Notes under the pieces: generated by a model
What the model saw: the letters and a program-made list of their open reading frames with translations, nothing else
The model's database searches: none
Told to the model about the DNA's origin: nothing
In this document: piece by piece, positions 32,037 through 41,241 of the stretch
Position numbering within the stretch: position 1 is the first letter of the stretch
Layout: each line of letters opens with the position of its first letter
Position numbers and translations under genes: made by a program
Origin: a virus
Length of the DNA stretch: 64,000 bases
Strand: one strand, 5' to 3'
IMG/VR virus record: IMGVR_UViG_3300041411_000080
Location: 248,001-312,000 of that record

Positions 32037-34679
32037 ATGGATAACTATCTCTTGCGCTACGCAATTGATAATGTCTGGTGTAACCCAACGCAAGATAAGC
32101 AGTTCACGTACGCTCTACAGAAACTTACCCCGCGCTACGGCATCCGGGGTAATTACGTTGTAGAGCAGACTCGGTATTTCATGCCGACGAACAACAACCG
32201 TGACTACTATCATATCTTCCAGATTGGCCAAGTGATCCCAGCGAATATCGGCATGCCGAAGACGAAGGACACTTGGTTTAACCTGACGACACTTGCGAAG
32301 GATCATCTGACATTAGCCCACGTATACCCAGTCAATGGTGTACGTTACAGCATGTCTGAAACATACGTGATGGTTACCTCTCGGCAGAACCTTTTGGTTG
32401 CTGTTAAGATTAACGATCGTTTCCCTGATTTGGAAGACCAACCGATCTTTATGCACCTTTACCATAATGCCTTCTATGACTCAGAACGCAGTGGTGCAGT
32501 TAATCGTCGTTGGCTACATGCTGAATCTATCGTGGCTGCTAACACAGAAGCCATTCGTCAGTTCCAAATCCGCAACGCTGACCGTATTGCCGCTGATGGC
32601 GGAGTCGGTATGTATTTCGTTAACGGTAAACCAGTTAATGAGATTAGTGTTGTAACAGCTGTACCCGGAGATCACTGTGATTTCATCTTGGACCCAACCA
32701 TTAAGAAAGTGGTTGACTTTAAGATCCAAGATCTCCAAACGTTTAACAGTACTCTAGACACCGAACGTAAATACATCCTGCACTATCCGGGACAAACAGA
32801 CGTAATCGATTTCTATGATGACTGCACAGCATTGTTGGTTAAGCGCGGCCCTACCCCTGATCAATTCAAGGGACTTACGTACCACCACAACAAAGGTACT
32901 TGGCTGAGACAACTGACCCACAAGGATTACAGTATCTCGGTAAGTAACATCCAGGAGTTTATTGCAATGACTCCTGAGTGGTCTGGTCTGGATGACATGT
33001 ACGTTAAGTTGTACATTCGGGATGGTGGCTATAACCGACCTCTGGTTGCAGACTCTCATCGGATCTGGGAACTGTATCGACTGACCTCTGCTCAAATCCT
33101 TCAGAACATGACGGGTGTTGATGCCACTAACCCATTGTGGCGTGCAGAGAACCTTGAACGTTCTTATTACGTTCAGTTCATGTCAGCTCAACCTAGCTTT
33201 GTGTATCCAATCACCTACAACGATCCGGCACTTAATAGTGAGGGTAAAGTAGAAGCACAAAACTTTGCAGCAGAAGTCTTCGGTTATCACGAATGTGCTA
33301 AGCTCATGAACGATAACCCTGCTAAGGTCGTCGTAGACCCCAATACGGGCGTTCGTATGGCACAACTGGCGTTCTACTACTGGCGCAATGCAACGTGCTT
33401 TGAATACGACGATAAGGGCGTTCTGTTGGAATACCATTATCACGTAGGTGGTAAGGTGTATGTCCCTAAGAATCCTAATTGCGCAATGGTTGAATGCGTA
33501 ACCGGTAAAGGTTCTGATAACTTGAACGGTTATTACGGTAACAACGAAGTAGCCTTGAAGTATGGCTATAACTTCCGCGTTTACGTAACAAAGGTTTGGG
33601 GTGGGGTTCCATCGAGTGAATGGCAAGACATTACCGATCTACCGAACCGTGGTGATTGGGGTTACTTCGTAGACGATCTGTATGCTCCTAAGTGGGTATG
33701 GACTGTTCCTGAATCTCAGTGGATGGGTTACCTGCGTACCGATGAATATTTCTACCTTAAGGAATTCGTCTTCAATGACGATCCGGGTGTTATTCGGTTA
33801 GCAATCTCTGCATGGGAACAACAAGGTGGTCAACTGGTTAACAAAACCATGGAGATCCCTTTTGGTCAGCTCGATACGTTCTTTAACTATCGACCTATTA
33901 TCCAAGGGCTGGATTATCTCATCGACGGTGAGTTGGTTGGTATCCATAACCTCGAGTACCGTGAAAACGGATTGCAAAAGGTTCTGTTGCGGGGTACTGG
34001 GTTCTGTTCTCCAGACATGAAACGGTACGATCCAGCTGAGTTTGGTTTCGTTGAATACGGGGTGCTGTCTAACGATTCGGACTACCATATCCACTCGCAC
34101 AAAATGCAGCGGATTATCGTAGATGGTCACTACAAAGACTATCGCGATGTGGTATTCGAAGAAGACCGTAATGGACGGGTAGTTGAGGGCGAACGTAATG
34201 GTTCACCTTATCAGATTCAAACACCACAGGTAACTTTGAAGACCGTCTTTAAAGACGATAAGAAAGCCCGCGTGGAAGATGACCTGAGAGATCAACAAAC
34301 TAGTGAAGCTATGGGTTTCTATTTCCCTAAACGGGATCGACCTAACCCGGACGTGTTCACTAACCATTACCATGTCTATTCCGCGTTCTCGAACAAAGTC
34401 GTGCAGGATATGCTGAAGGGGCGACTGAAACCTCCTTTTACAAATGGTCGCTACACTGACATGGATATCGTGAACACAATGAAGTCGTACGAGTGGCTAC
34501 AACCACTTGACATCCTTAATCACGATTACAACACCAACCATGTGAAAGTATATCCACATTGGAACTCTAGTCCCATCGGGCTGACGCAGGATCAATACGA
34601 CTTCTATCGTCGTGTTCTGAAACTGTATCTACGCCAAGATATGGAACTGTCTCCATTCTTCTTCATCACGGGGGCTTAA
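32037..34679 (+). CDS. Large virion-type structural protein, 880 residues (phiKZ gp27-like position)
   Basis: Starts MDNYLLRYAIDNVWCNPTQD, 12 bases after the previous stop. Mostly beta-rich and tyrosine/tryptophan-rich throughout, with an extended C-terminal segment. No enzymatic motif. Four bases separate its stop from the next gene, so the three genes form one transcript. Probably a baseplate or tail structural protein by position; precise role unknown. Confidence 0.78.
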   Translation: MDNYLLRYAIDNVWCNPTQDKQFTYALQKLTPRYGIRGNYVVEQTRYFMPTNNNRDYYHIFQIGQVIPANIGMPKTKDTWFNLTTLAKDHLTLAHVYPVNGVRYSMSETYVMVTSRQNLLVAVKINDRFPDLEDQPIFMHLYHNAFYDSERSGAVNRRWLHAESIVAANTEAIRQFQIRNADRIAADGGVGMYFVNGKPVNEISVVTAVPGDHCDFILDPTIKKVVDFKIQDLQTFNSTLDTERKYILHYPGQTDVIDFYDDCTALLVKRGPTPDQFKGLTYHHNKGTWLRQLTHKDYSISVSNIQEFIAMTPEWSGLDDMYVKLYIRDGGYNRPLVADSHRIWELYRLTSAQILQNMTGVDATNPLWRAENLERSYYVQFMSAQPSFVYPITYNDPALNSEGKVEAQNFAAEVFGYHECAKLMNDNPAKVVVDPNTGVRMAQLAFYYWRNATCFEYDDKGVLLEYHYHVGGKVYVPKNPNCAMVECVTGKGSDNLNGYYGNNEVALKYGYNFRVYVTKVWGGVPSSEWQDITDLPNRGDWGYFVDDLYAPKWVWTVPESQWMGYLRTDEYFYLKEFVFNDDPGVIRLAISAWEQQGGQLVNKTMEIPFGQLDTFFNYRPIIQGLDYLIDGELVGIHNLEYRENGLQKVLLRGTGFCSPDMKRYDPAEFGFVEYGVLSNDSDYHIHSHKMQRIIVDGHYKDYRDVVFEEDRNGRVVEGERNGSPYQIQTPQVTLKTVFKDDKKARVEDDLRDQQTSEAMGFYFPKRDRPNPDVFTNHYHVYSAFSNKVVQDMLKGRLKPPFTNGRYTDMDIVNTMKSYEWLQPLDILNHDYNTNHVKVYPHWNSSPIGLTQDQYDFYRRVLKLYLRQDMELSPFFFITGA

Positions 34680-34683
34680 CACA

Positions 34684-36345
34684 ATGGCTGATTTTGACAA
34701 CTCGAACTTTTATAACCCGGATCGAGGTTTTCGTACTTGGCTCAAATCGGATATCCTGCTTGAAGCAGGGCAAACGAATAAATGGGTTGCCAACGTCAAT
34801 GACTTGGTAATCAACTACGACAAAGGTTTCGAACGTGTAATCGATGTCGAGTTCGGTACATGGGTTCCTACCCTTGAGGATTGGGAACCTAAGAAACACA
34901 CTGATCCAGACGGTGAAGAAAACGTACTGGTTGGAGTTGGCCCAGGCTATAGCTCCGAGTCGTATCGTTGCTTTATCGACACTTCCGTTACCCCACACGT
35001 TCTTGCACCCGATGCACGTCTCCATTTCTATGGTTCGATGATTGCCTCGTATGCGGTGTTTAAAGGTAGTGACATTGACAGAGACACTGGGGAAATGATT
35101 TCGGCCTTCTACGACCCCTCTGGGAACTTCGTAGGGCCATTCATTCCCGTTGAGTCCGCTACTATCACAGGTCAGGTAGTTTCGACTATCAAATCTCCGA
35201 TGGTTGGCTTCTCTACAGTTGACTTGGAAGATGGCGAACGTGTAACACTGGTTGCTTACGACAGTAAAGAAGGCGTGGTTAGCTACGCTCAATTGCTGGT
35301 CATGAACACTCAGGTATTGCGTCAGACTGACCAATCGAAACGTTACGTTGAAGGTATTCAGATTGATACTCCTTTCCTCTCGGCTTCTGATCCTAAGGTT
35401 ATTGAATTCCCATTGAACGTAATGGTGAAGTCTCTGCCGATGCAAGGGTTGGTCAAGTATCGTGGTGGTAAGCAGGTGCGTCTGGACGTAGGTATCCCAC
35501 CAATGAGTATTCTTGGGTTGGAGAACTACGTAGCTACAGCAGAGGGCCAAGAGTTCCCAATGACTCTTCGCTACCAACTTGCAGCTGACGAGATCAGTTA
35601 CAAGAACGTACCTACTGTCGACCGTGCTATTACCGAAGAGTATATCGCTCGAACCGTACCAGCAGACAATGCTTATAGCTGCCGTCTGTTTGTATACCCT
35701 ACTTGGGTCAACGCAGCCATTGGCTACCGTCTGGAGTTCTGGCTGTACAACTTGGATCGTCAACGCTACTACAACGTTACACCTTACGTTGAACTGGGTG
35801 TTAACTCCGCTCCATATCGTCCACGTGCTTACGGTGAGCTTCAAACGCTGACCTACGCTATCAACCTGAATAAGGTAGATGGTCGATTTGCACCATTCCG
35901 GTATGTGAGTGAATTCCAGATTGCATTGCTTAACTCCGGTGAAGGTAACGCTAACTGGGAAGTCTACCCACGTCCTAACGTTGATGCTGCTTATGGCCGG
36001 GATCTGAAAGCAGATGTCGATTACGTAGCTACCAACATGTGGGATCTTCGTTTGGCTAACGGTGCACAGTCTAAGACTCAGTGGCTGCAACGTATGTACT
36101 ACAATGCAGAACCTTTGGTCAATACTGAGGTAGAAGAGTTCCCTCCTGAGCCTACCCACTTCATCCTGCACTTCTTGCATAACCAATACAAGTTCAGTGT
36201 AGATCAGTGGCAAGACATTCTGCGAGTGAACAACGATTTGAACAACGGTGAACTCATGGGTATCCAATGGGTTCGTGAAATGTTCGATACCGATCTTCAA
36301 CTGGCTTACACGGGAGTACCAATCTTCCGTCGTTCTAATCCGTAA
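34684..36345 (+). CDS. Virion-type structural protein, 553 residues (phiKZ gp26-like position)
   Basis: Starts MADFDNSNFYNPDRGFRTWL. Beta-rich like its neighbour, with a C-terminal part (QYKFSVDQWQDILRVNNDLN) that turns helical. Last gene of the three-gene plus-strand structural unit before a bidirectional terminator. Structural by context. Confidence 0.78.
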   Translation: MADFDNSNFYNPDRGFRTWLKSDILLEAGQTNKWVANVNDLVINYDKGFERVIDVEFGTWVPTLEDWEPKKHTDPDGEENVLVGVGPGYSSESYRCFIDTSVTPHVLAPDARLHFYGSMIASYAVFKGSDIDRDTGEMISAFYDPSGNFVGPFIPVESATITGQVVSTIKSPMVGFSTVDLEDGERVTLVAYDSKEGVVSYAQLLVMNTQVLRQTDQSKRYVEGIQIDTPFLSASDPKVIEFPLNVMVKSLPMQGLVKYRGGKQVRLDVGIPPMSILGLENYVATAEGQEFPMTLRYQLAADEISYKNVPTVDRAITEEYIARTVPADNAYSCRLFVYPTWVNAAIGYRLEFWLYNLDRQRYYNVTPYVELGVNSAPYRPRAYGELQTLTYAINLNKVDGRFAPFRYVSEFQIALLNSGEGNANWEVYPRPNVDAAYGRDLKADVDYVATNMWDLRLANGAQSKTQWLQRMYYNAEPLVNTEVEEFPPEPTHFILHFLHNQYKFSVDQWQDILRVNNDLNNGELMGIQWVREMFDTDLQLAYTGVPIFRRSNP

Positions 36346-36363
36346 GAACGCAAAAAAAAATAA

Positions 36364-36399
36364 GGCATAAGCCCTCTCCAATCGGAGAGGGCGTTATGT
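36364..36399. terminator. Bidirectional terminator with CATAA...TTATG flanks
   Basis: GCCCTCTCC-aatc-GGAGAGGGC, nine base pairs, flanked by GGCATAA and GTTATGTC, with an A-run upstream on plus that is a T-tract on minus. It lies between stops at 36345 and 36403. Confidence 0.88.
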
Positions 36400-36402
36400 C
36401 GT

Positions 36403-36570
36403 TTAGCAGTAGATCGACATGTAAGCTCGATTCTGTCGGTCCATGAATCCTGACAGATGAAGTTGACGTGCTCGGATGATAGCACGACGAGTGATAGCCA
36501 TATCTTGCGCAGCCTCACCCACGATACGAATCAGATACTTCCGCTTATTTTTATTAAGCTTATTTGCCAT
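36403..36570 (-). CDS. Small basic protein, 55 residues, SKGK-like N-terminus
   Basis: Starts MANKLNKNKRKYLIRIVGEA. The K-x-K-R-K-Y-L pattern matches SKGKRQYL and SKGKRKFL of the 19270-21568 family, here as a stand-alone short protein. Very arginine-rich (ITRRAIIRARQLHLSG). Last gene of the minus-strand run from 42390. Confidence 0.68.
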   Translation of the reverse strand: MANKLNKNKRKYLIRIVGEAAQDMAITRRAIIRARQLHLSGFMDRQNRAYMSIYC

Positions 36571-36586
36571 CTTTTAAATCCTCAGG

Positions 36587-36928
36587 CTAATACGGTTGTT
36601 GATATTGCAGCTCACGCTTGAAGTACGGTTGATACTCAGCCATCAACGATACGAGTCGGTTGTGCCGAGAACGAACTACAGCTGCATGACGTTTTGACCC
36701 TTGGCTCACTGCGCGATCTAGATCACAGAAGCTCAGAAGAAATGTGGAATAAACGACGTCATTCTCATCCTTCTTAAATAAGCGATTGATCACCCGACGT
36801 TTCCGATAGTACTCCAGTCGCTTTAACCAGATCCCACCTGTCTCAGGGAAGAATTTAATAATACCCAGTGCAACGATAAGAGCGAACGCAGTTAAAGCAA
36901 TCAGGTGGTAGGGGATGGTTCCGAGCAC
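36587..36928 (-). CDS. Membrane-anchored protein, 113 residues, GTG start
   Basis: GTG start at 36928 with GGAA upstream. One N-terminal membrane segment (residues 8-24, LIALTAFALIVALGIIKFF) and a highly basic cytoplasmic domain (YYRKRRVINRLFKKDEND). Overlaps the preceding gene by 28 bases. Function unknown. Confidence 0.7.
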   Translation of the reverse strand: MLGTIPYHLIALTAFALIVALGIIKFFPETGGIWLKRLEYYRKRRVINRLFKKDENDVVYSTFLLSFCDLDRAVSQGSKRHAAVVRSRHNRLVSLMAEYQPYFKRELQYQQPY

Positions 36929-37170
36929 GGCAGTGGTTCCGAATAGATGTGAAGTTCAGGTGAACCCGAATCGCTTTCACGAAAAGAGAATTGACCTTGT
37001 TCCAAACCGAGATGCATAACGACCATAACCATCTCGGCCATATCAAGTTTACGTGGTAATCCGATACGCCACTCACGACGATTACCAGTAGCTACGGGAT
37101 TCCATTCAAGTGAATCAATGGAGACACGTAGTTTACTAATGAGGTCGGGGTGATCAGAGAGCATACCCAT
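36901..37170 (-). CDS. Hypothetical protein, 89 residues
   Basis: The start at 37170 (MGMLSDHPDLISKLRVSIDS) has GGTGG upstream, formed by the end of the previous gene. A mixed alpha/beta protein with a proline/serine tail (EPLPCSEPSPTT). Unknown. Confidence 0.68.
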   Translation of the reverse strand: MGMLSDHPDLISKLRVSIDSLEWNPVATGNRREWRIGLPRKLDMAEMVMVVMHLGLEQGQFSFRESDSGSPELHIYSEPLPCSEPSPTT

Positions 37171-37171
37171 A

Positions 37172-37663
37172 TTAATCCACCGGCAGATTGATGCGCGAAA
37201 TAACAGTGAAAGCCCTTTGAAGGATTTCACGCTGGAGACCTTTTTCAGACAAAGAGTACAGTTGATCCAACCGTGCCACATCTGCCCATTCGGTGATTAC
37301 TCGACCACTAACCTTCATCACCTGAACCGAACTAGCCGCTTGGTAGACCCGCACATTGATTTTTTCGGGCTGGCGGCTGATCTGGTTATCGTGCATGAAG
37401 TCAAACGAATCGACCTGCTCAATAAGATCTGATTCACCATCTTCCCACTGCAAACTGATCGCGTTGGCGTAGGGGTAGACCTTCTTAGTAACTGAAGTAT
37501 CCACAGTCACAGACATTTTGAAGTTACGCATCGCGGTTGCAAAGTCTGGTACATGTACAGAGACTGTAGGCTGGTTGCCAGGGAACGCATCGAACAAAGC
37601 CACGTGTGGCAGCAAATTGCAGTCAAGTTTAGGTGTAATCAAAATGAGATAATCTTTTTCCAT
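37172..37663 (-). CDS. Hypothetical protein, 163 residues
   Basis: The start at 37663 (MEKDYLILITPKLDCNLLPH) has GAAGG upstream. Beta-rich first half, helical C-terminus (EKGLQREILQRAFTVISRIN). It lies one base before the next gene. Unknown. Confidence 0.7.
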   Translation of the reverse strand: MEKDYLILITPKLDCNLLPHVALFDAFPGNQPTVSVHVPDFATAMRNFKMSVTVDTSVTKKVYPYANAISLQWEDGESDLIEQVDSFDFMHDNQISRQPEKINVRVYQAASSVQVMKVSGRVITEWADVARLDQLYSLSEKGLQREILQRAFTVISRINLPVD

Positions 37664-37664
37664 G

Positions 37665-38069
37665 TCAGATATCGCCTTCAGCTTTGTAATAGTCTTTTGG
37701 GGCATCATGTTGATTCATGTAAGCGTAGTGCTCAATCATGTTACGATGATTCTTGGTGTACTCGGAGCAGAACGATTCTGTAATACCACGCATGTCTTCA
37801 GCCCACTTATCGTAGCTGATCTCACCCGGCTTAATCCCCGAAAGGATCTCATTCAATCGAGGGATGATTTCCGAGACATATTCACATTTAATGAACGGTA
37901 ACCATGGAAGATCATCGTACAGCTGGGTGATCATGTTCATGGACGCTTCTAAGCTGTACTCTTCAGCATCGAATACACTCACAAGACCAGCATAGCAACT
38001 ACCATGACGATCGAACGACACCAGTGCGAAGTCACGCCTTATTTTGAACGAGTCTACTTTAATCGACAT
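37665..38069 (-). CDS. Hypothetical protein, 134 residues
   Basis: The start at 38069 (MSIKVDSFKIRRDFALVSFD) has AAGGGA upstream; the longer frame has no credible start. Acidic helical protein with a KYDKWAED-like region and a C-terminal YYKAEGDI. Unknown. Confidence 0.7.
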   Translation of the reverse strand: MSIKVDSFKIRRDFALVSFDRHGSCYAGLVSVFDAEEYSLEASMNMITQLYDDLPWLPFIKCEYVSEIIPRLNEILSGIKPGEISYDKWAEDMRGITESFCSEYTKNHRNMIEHYAYMNQHDAPKDYYKAEGDI

Positions 38070-38079
38070 TGCATGTCCC

Positions 38080-38331
38080 TTAGTGCTGATATTGATAGTG
38101 CATGATACGCGGTTCAGTTTCGGCTTCGAAAGCGTCACCGATGCAATGCCATTCCCAGTCATTGTCACGAGGGTCCATCTCAATCGGGCAACCGCCGCCA
38201 TCACGGAGAGCCTGATCTTGATTGAACCCATGCATGAGTTGTTCACACTTACTTTGAGTTGGGGCACACATGAGAACCATGGTCACCATACCCGAACTTT
38301 GGTCATCACGTTTAGCGAGAAACAATCTCAT
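38080..38331 (-). CDS. Hypothetical protein, 83 residues
   Basis: MRLFLAKRDDQSSGMVTMVL after AAGGAT. Contains three cysteines, at about residues 22, 29 and 48, and histidines near the end (CIGDAFEAETEPRIMHYQYQH region). Possible metal binding; unproven. Confidence 0.65.
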   Translation of the reverse strand: MRLFLAKRDDQSSGMVTMVLMCAPTQSKCEQLMHGFNQDQALRDGGGCPIEMDPRDNDWEWHCIGDAFEAETEPRIMHYQYQH

Positions 38332-38341
38332 TATTGAATCC

Positions 38342-38548
38342 TTAGTTATTATGATCGAGTGCAGCCAGAACCATCTGACGACCTACGTGTGCACCGGCTT
38401 GATACATGCCATCACACCATGCCTTGTCAAACGGATTAGTAATTTTGTGCAGTCCCATGTAATCATAGAACTGTTGACCCCAACGAGTACCGAGCGCCTT
38501 GTCATAGACGAATCGATAGTACGTTGAGGCCGGGACAGTCATCGCCAC
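38342..38548 (-). CDS. Hypothetical protein, 68 residues, GTG start
   Basis: GTG at 38548 is six bases after AAGGAG; an ATG two codons later is too distant from that site. The protein (AMTVPASTYYRFVYDKALGT) is aromatic-rich with a C-terminal helix. Unknown. Confidence 0.65.
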   Translation of the reverse strand: MAMTVPASTYYRFVYDKALGTRWGQQFYDYMGLHKITNPFDKAWCDGMYQAGAHVGRQMVLAALDHNN

Positions 38549-38558
38549 TTTTAACTCC

Positions 38559-38810
38559 TTAGAAGTAGAAACCTACACGGTTATCGCGGATGGTGACATT
38601 CTTCCAGCCAGCCAGAATGATCATCTCTTTAACCAACTCTACTTCTCTTGAATCGAGGTGAACTACCAGATTAGTAATCACCTCATCACCCTGATCGAAC
38701 TCAAGGTCCGTCAGACGGGTAAGGCGAATCGACCGATTGATCTCTTCGAGTGCAGTCTTGCAATCGGCGGTCAACAGTTGTTCCAGTTTCTGGTTACGTT
38801 GAATAAGCAT
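38559..38810 (-). CDS. Hypothetical protein, 83 residues
   Basis: MLIQRNQKLEQLLTADCKTA at the start. A helical N-terminal half, then strands ITNLVVHLDSREVELVKEMI and NVTIRDNRVGFYF. It overlaps the upstream stop. Unknown. Confidence 0.65.
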   Translation of the reverse strand: MLIQRNQKLEQLLTADCKTALEEINRSIRLTRLTDLEFDQGDEVITNLVVHLDSREVELVKEMIILAGWKNVTIRDNRVGFYF

Positions 38811-39001
38811 TAGCGGATAGCCTCGTATTGAGTGATAGCTTTGTGACCGTGACGTTTTACTTTGCGTTCGAGTTCATGGCTAGAACAGCCCACGACCCAG
38901 AACTCACCGTCACGACAGTCGTCCATATTTACGTTGAAGCCTTGTTGCATCAACTGAGTGATGGTGCAACCCAGTAGTTTAACGCGCCAGCTAAAGTTCA
39001 T
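38810..39001 (-). CDS. Hypothetical protein, 63 residues
   Basis: The start at 39001 (MNFSWRVKLLGCTITQLMQQ) has AAGGAG upstream. Cysteines at about residues 12, 28 and 38; basic end (KVKRHGHKAITQYEAIR). Unknown. Confidence 0.65.
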   Translation of the reverse strand: MNFSWRVKLLGCTITQLMQQGFNVNMDDCRDGEFWVVGCSSHELERKVKRHGHKAITQYEAIR

Positions 39002-39012
39002 GTTCCTACTCC

Positions 39013-39201
39013 TTATTTGCAATATTTTTGATAGAGGGTGTCAACTTCACGAGCGTACCACTCATGAACGATTTCTCGCTCACGAGTCATCAGCCCACGC
39101 CGGTTATTTACCCAGCGTTCTTGCGACACCTTTCTAAGACGACGTTCATACTCGCGGCGAAGCCAGTAGCTTAGCCAAGCGTACTGCAACTCTTTCCACA
39201 T
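39013..39201 (-). CDS. Small basic hypothetical protein, 62 residues
   Basis: MWKELQYAWLSYWLRREYER after AAGGAGAAAAAGAA. Tryptophan- and arginine-rich amphipathic helices; could be membrane-associated. It overlaps the preceding membrane protein by 31 bases. Confidence 0.65.
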   Translation of the reverse strand: MWKELQYAWLSYWLRREYERRLRKVSQERWVNNRRGLMTREREIVHEWYAREVDTLYQKYCK

Positions 39202-39458
39202 TTCTTTTTCTCCTTGAGCGAATCACGATAAGCTTTTTGATGATCACGAATGTTCATGCAAACCATGCCCAACGCCACGATGATGATACCCGGAGACAAT
39301 ACGGCTCCGAGCAAGGCGTACTCCAGCTCAATACCCACGAGGTCACCCCGGATAATGGGAGTGACTTTGAACAGCAGGGTATTGAGGTTGAGGAGGCTGG
39401 CCAACATACAGAAGGCGAAACCCGCGGTAAACCAAGCTTCTTTCCAAGACGTTTTCAT
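39171..39458 (-). CDS. Two-pass membrane protein, 95 residues
   Basis: Hydrophobic segments at residues 9-30 (FTAGFAFCMLASLLNLNTLL) and 45-68 (ALLGAVLSPGIIIVALGMVC), with a basic cysteine-containing tail (SLKEKKKCGKSCSTLG). Likely inner membrane, function unknown. Confidence 0.7.
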   Translation of the reverse strand: MKTSWKEAWFTAGFAFCMLASLLNLNTLLFKVTPIIRGDLVGIELEYALLGAVLSPGIIIVALGMVCMNIRDHQKAYRDSLKEKKKCGKSCSTLG

Positions 39459-39463
39459 GTAAC

Positions 39464-40261
39464 TTAACCCTTCGCTGCGGTCATCGATACATCGAAGGCT
39501 TTACTGGCCTCTTCGTTCGATTTATAACCATCGTTGACCATCTGGTTGAACTCGACGTCAGTCAAGTCATCGTTATGTTTAATACGTTCACGAATGGTCT
39601 CCATGGATTCCTCGTGAACTACCATACCGTCTTTGAAGACAGTCTTGAGTCCAGACGTATCGCAATTCACACCAACCCCAGATGCCTTAACGGCGTGTAA
39701 ACTGTGGTCCAGCGTATAATCACGATAGCCCTCACTCATGAACGACTGGAGTTCTTCAACAGCAGTGGGTACATCAACTTCAGTCACTGGTTCCTTTGCC
39801 ATTGCTTCACGCAGGTAGTCAGCGAGGGTTTTATCAGCGGCAACATCAGCGCACACGGACTGTGCATCGTCCATTGCATGGTTATCACCATTCGCCTGAT
39901 CAGCGACCATCTGGTTCCAACGTTCCCCTTCAAGATCATGATCTTCGAAAGGGATTTCGTCAGCACGCCGACGACCTTCTTCAGCGATCATTGCGATGTC
40001 CCAGGAGTCCATCAGGTCTTCTTCCAGATCACGATCGAACACATCCATAACGCGATGTCCCGTTACTGTCCAATCTTGATACTCTGTATCGGAATACCAC
40101 GATTCACGGAAAGGCGCATGTGCAATCACGCAATAGTTGATCGTGTCATCTTCTTCGATTACACGGTAGGTACCTTCGGCCGAACGAGTCTTACTCTGGT
40201 AGAACTCCAGGTAATTCAGTTCAGCGATGAAGTTAGACAGCGGAAGCTTTTTGTTAGTCAT
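39464..40261 (-). CDS. Hypothetical acidic protein, 265 residues
   Basis: Starts MTNKKLPLSNFIAELNYLEF after GAGGAT. An N-terminal alpha/beta part, then a long acidic region (YRDYTLDHSLHAVKASGVGV and DDLTDVEFNQMVNDGYKSNE). Low in basic residues. No family; the charge could mimic DNA, which is speculative. Confidence 0.7.
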   Translation of the reverse strand: MTNKKLPLSNFIAELNYLEFYQSKTRSAEGTYRVIEEDDTINYCVIAHAPFRESWYSDTEYQDWTVTGHRVMDVFDRDLEEDLMDSWDIAMIAEEGRRRADEIPFEDHDLEGERWNQMVADQANGDNHAMDDAQSVCADVAADKTLADYLREAMAKEPVTEVDVPTAVEELQSFMSEGYRDYTLDHSLHAVKASGVGVNCDTSGLKTVFKDGMVVHEESMETIRERIKHNDDLTDVEFNQMVNDGYKSNEEASKAFDVSMTAAKG

Positions 40262-40288
40262 TTTAAGATCCTCTAATTAACGCGGGGG

Positions 40289-40528
40289 TTATTGGAATTT
40301 GATGCACTCTACAGTGCGTTCAACGTTTGCAGTGTTAACCTTCTTGGTACTCACCGTAGCGCCACCAGCAACAACTGGATTGCTGAGGGACATTACAGTT
40401 TTAGCCCGATCACACTCAATGTGTGATTGTGGGCCTTCGAACCAGATATGCATCTGATCCACATTGACAACCGAACCCCCGTTAACAGGCGCGCCAGCTA
40501 ACAGGGTAGAGATCAACAAAGCTTTCAT
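40289..40528 (-). CDS. Small exported-type protein, 79 residues
   Basis: N-terminus MKALLISTLLAGAPVNGGSV looks like a short signal peptide. The soluble part has a cysteine pair (ECDRAKT ... VECIKFQ) that could form a disulfide. It overlaps the nucleotidyltransferase-like gene by four bases. Confidence 0.65.
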   Translation of the reverse strand: MKALLISTLLAGAPVNGGSVVNVDQMHIWFEGPQSHIECDRAKTVMSLSNPVVAGGATVSTKKVNTANVERTVECIKFQ

Positions 40529-41232
40529 CGGGCTTTACCTACAGATGTGCTGAGTTTGATTACATGTTTCTCGACATTACTGTGCATGTCGACTTCTGAG
40601 ATCTCCCAGAATTCCAGCGATTGAGCTTTAGGGTAAACCTTAACGCCCCAACGACTATTGTTGTTGTCTTTCACGGTGGTGCGATAAACATCTTCGCCCA
40701 TCTTTTCAAACAACTTCGAACTACCCAGTTCAACCACCATTGCGATTGCGTCCTGAAGCACAGAGTTAACACCCTGTTCAATCTCGGTAGCAATGCCTCG
40801 CTTATCCTGATTAATCCGCGTAACCAGTTTGTTGATGTTGTTGAGGTCACTCCCTTCCTTATTACGGCCAGTTACTGGATTCTCTTGGAACCAAGTATAG
40901 GCCTGATGCAAACTACGAAGATCACCGACCATAACACCATGTTGCCGGATGAAGTTATGTTCTGTCATCAGGGTCAACATCGGGCGAACTTCGATCTTGC
41001 CGGGCAACTCGATGATAGGACCGAGGGTATCAGTATTCACATCGTGATACTGAGAGAAATTAGCCCAGTCTTCCTGACCCAGTGTTACATCGACATCACC
41101 GGTACTGGTGTTGAGACCATGTACTACCATGGCGGTACCGAAGGTGAGGAACCAACGGTCTACAGGAATACCATAGACGGTTGCCAACGATTCAATGATG
41201 TTACGGACTTTAGGGCGGTTGTAATGTTGCAT
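40525..41232 (-). CDS. Nucleotidyltransferase-like protein, 235 residues
   Basis: Residues 28-52 contain FLTFGTAMVVHGLNTSTGDV followed by DV. The sequence G-x5-HG-x4-T-x-D-(V/I)-D has the shape of the active-site strand and D-x-D metal site of the polymerase-beta superfamily, as in AbiEii/MNT-type enzymes. A helical C-terminal half follows. Such enzymes transfer NMP to RNA, protein or drugs. The gene is on minus, in an early-type cluster with a methyltransferase. A counter-defence or RNA-modifying role is possible. Only the first motif is clear, so the class is moderately sure. Confidence 0.6.
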   Translation of the reverse strand: MQHYNRPKVRNIIESLATVYGIPVDRWFLTFGTAMVVHGLNTSTGDVDVTLGQEDWANFSQYHDVNTDTLGPIIELPGKIEVRPMLTLMTEHNFIRQHGVMVGDLRSLHQAYTWFQENPVTGRNKEGSDLNNINKLVTRINQDKRGIATEIEQGVNSVLQDAIAMVVELGSSKLFEKMGEDVYRTTVKDNNNSRWGVKVYPKAQSLEFWEISEVDMHSNVEKHVIKLSTSVGKAR

Positions 41233-41241
41233 GATAAAACC

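Noticed and set aside
34666-36381. Long minus-strand open frame of over 550 codons opposite the 553-residue structural gene
   Set aside because: Shadow of the plus-strand gene, which has a proper start, tight spacing to its neighbour and structural synteny.
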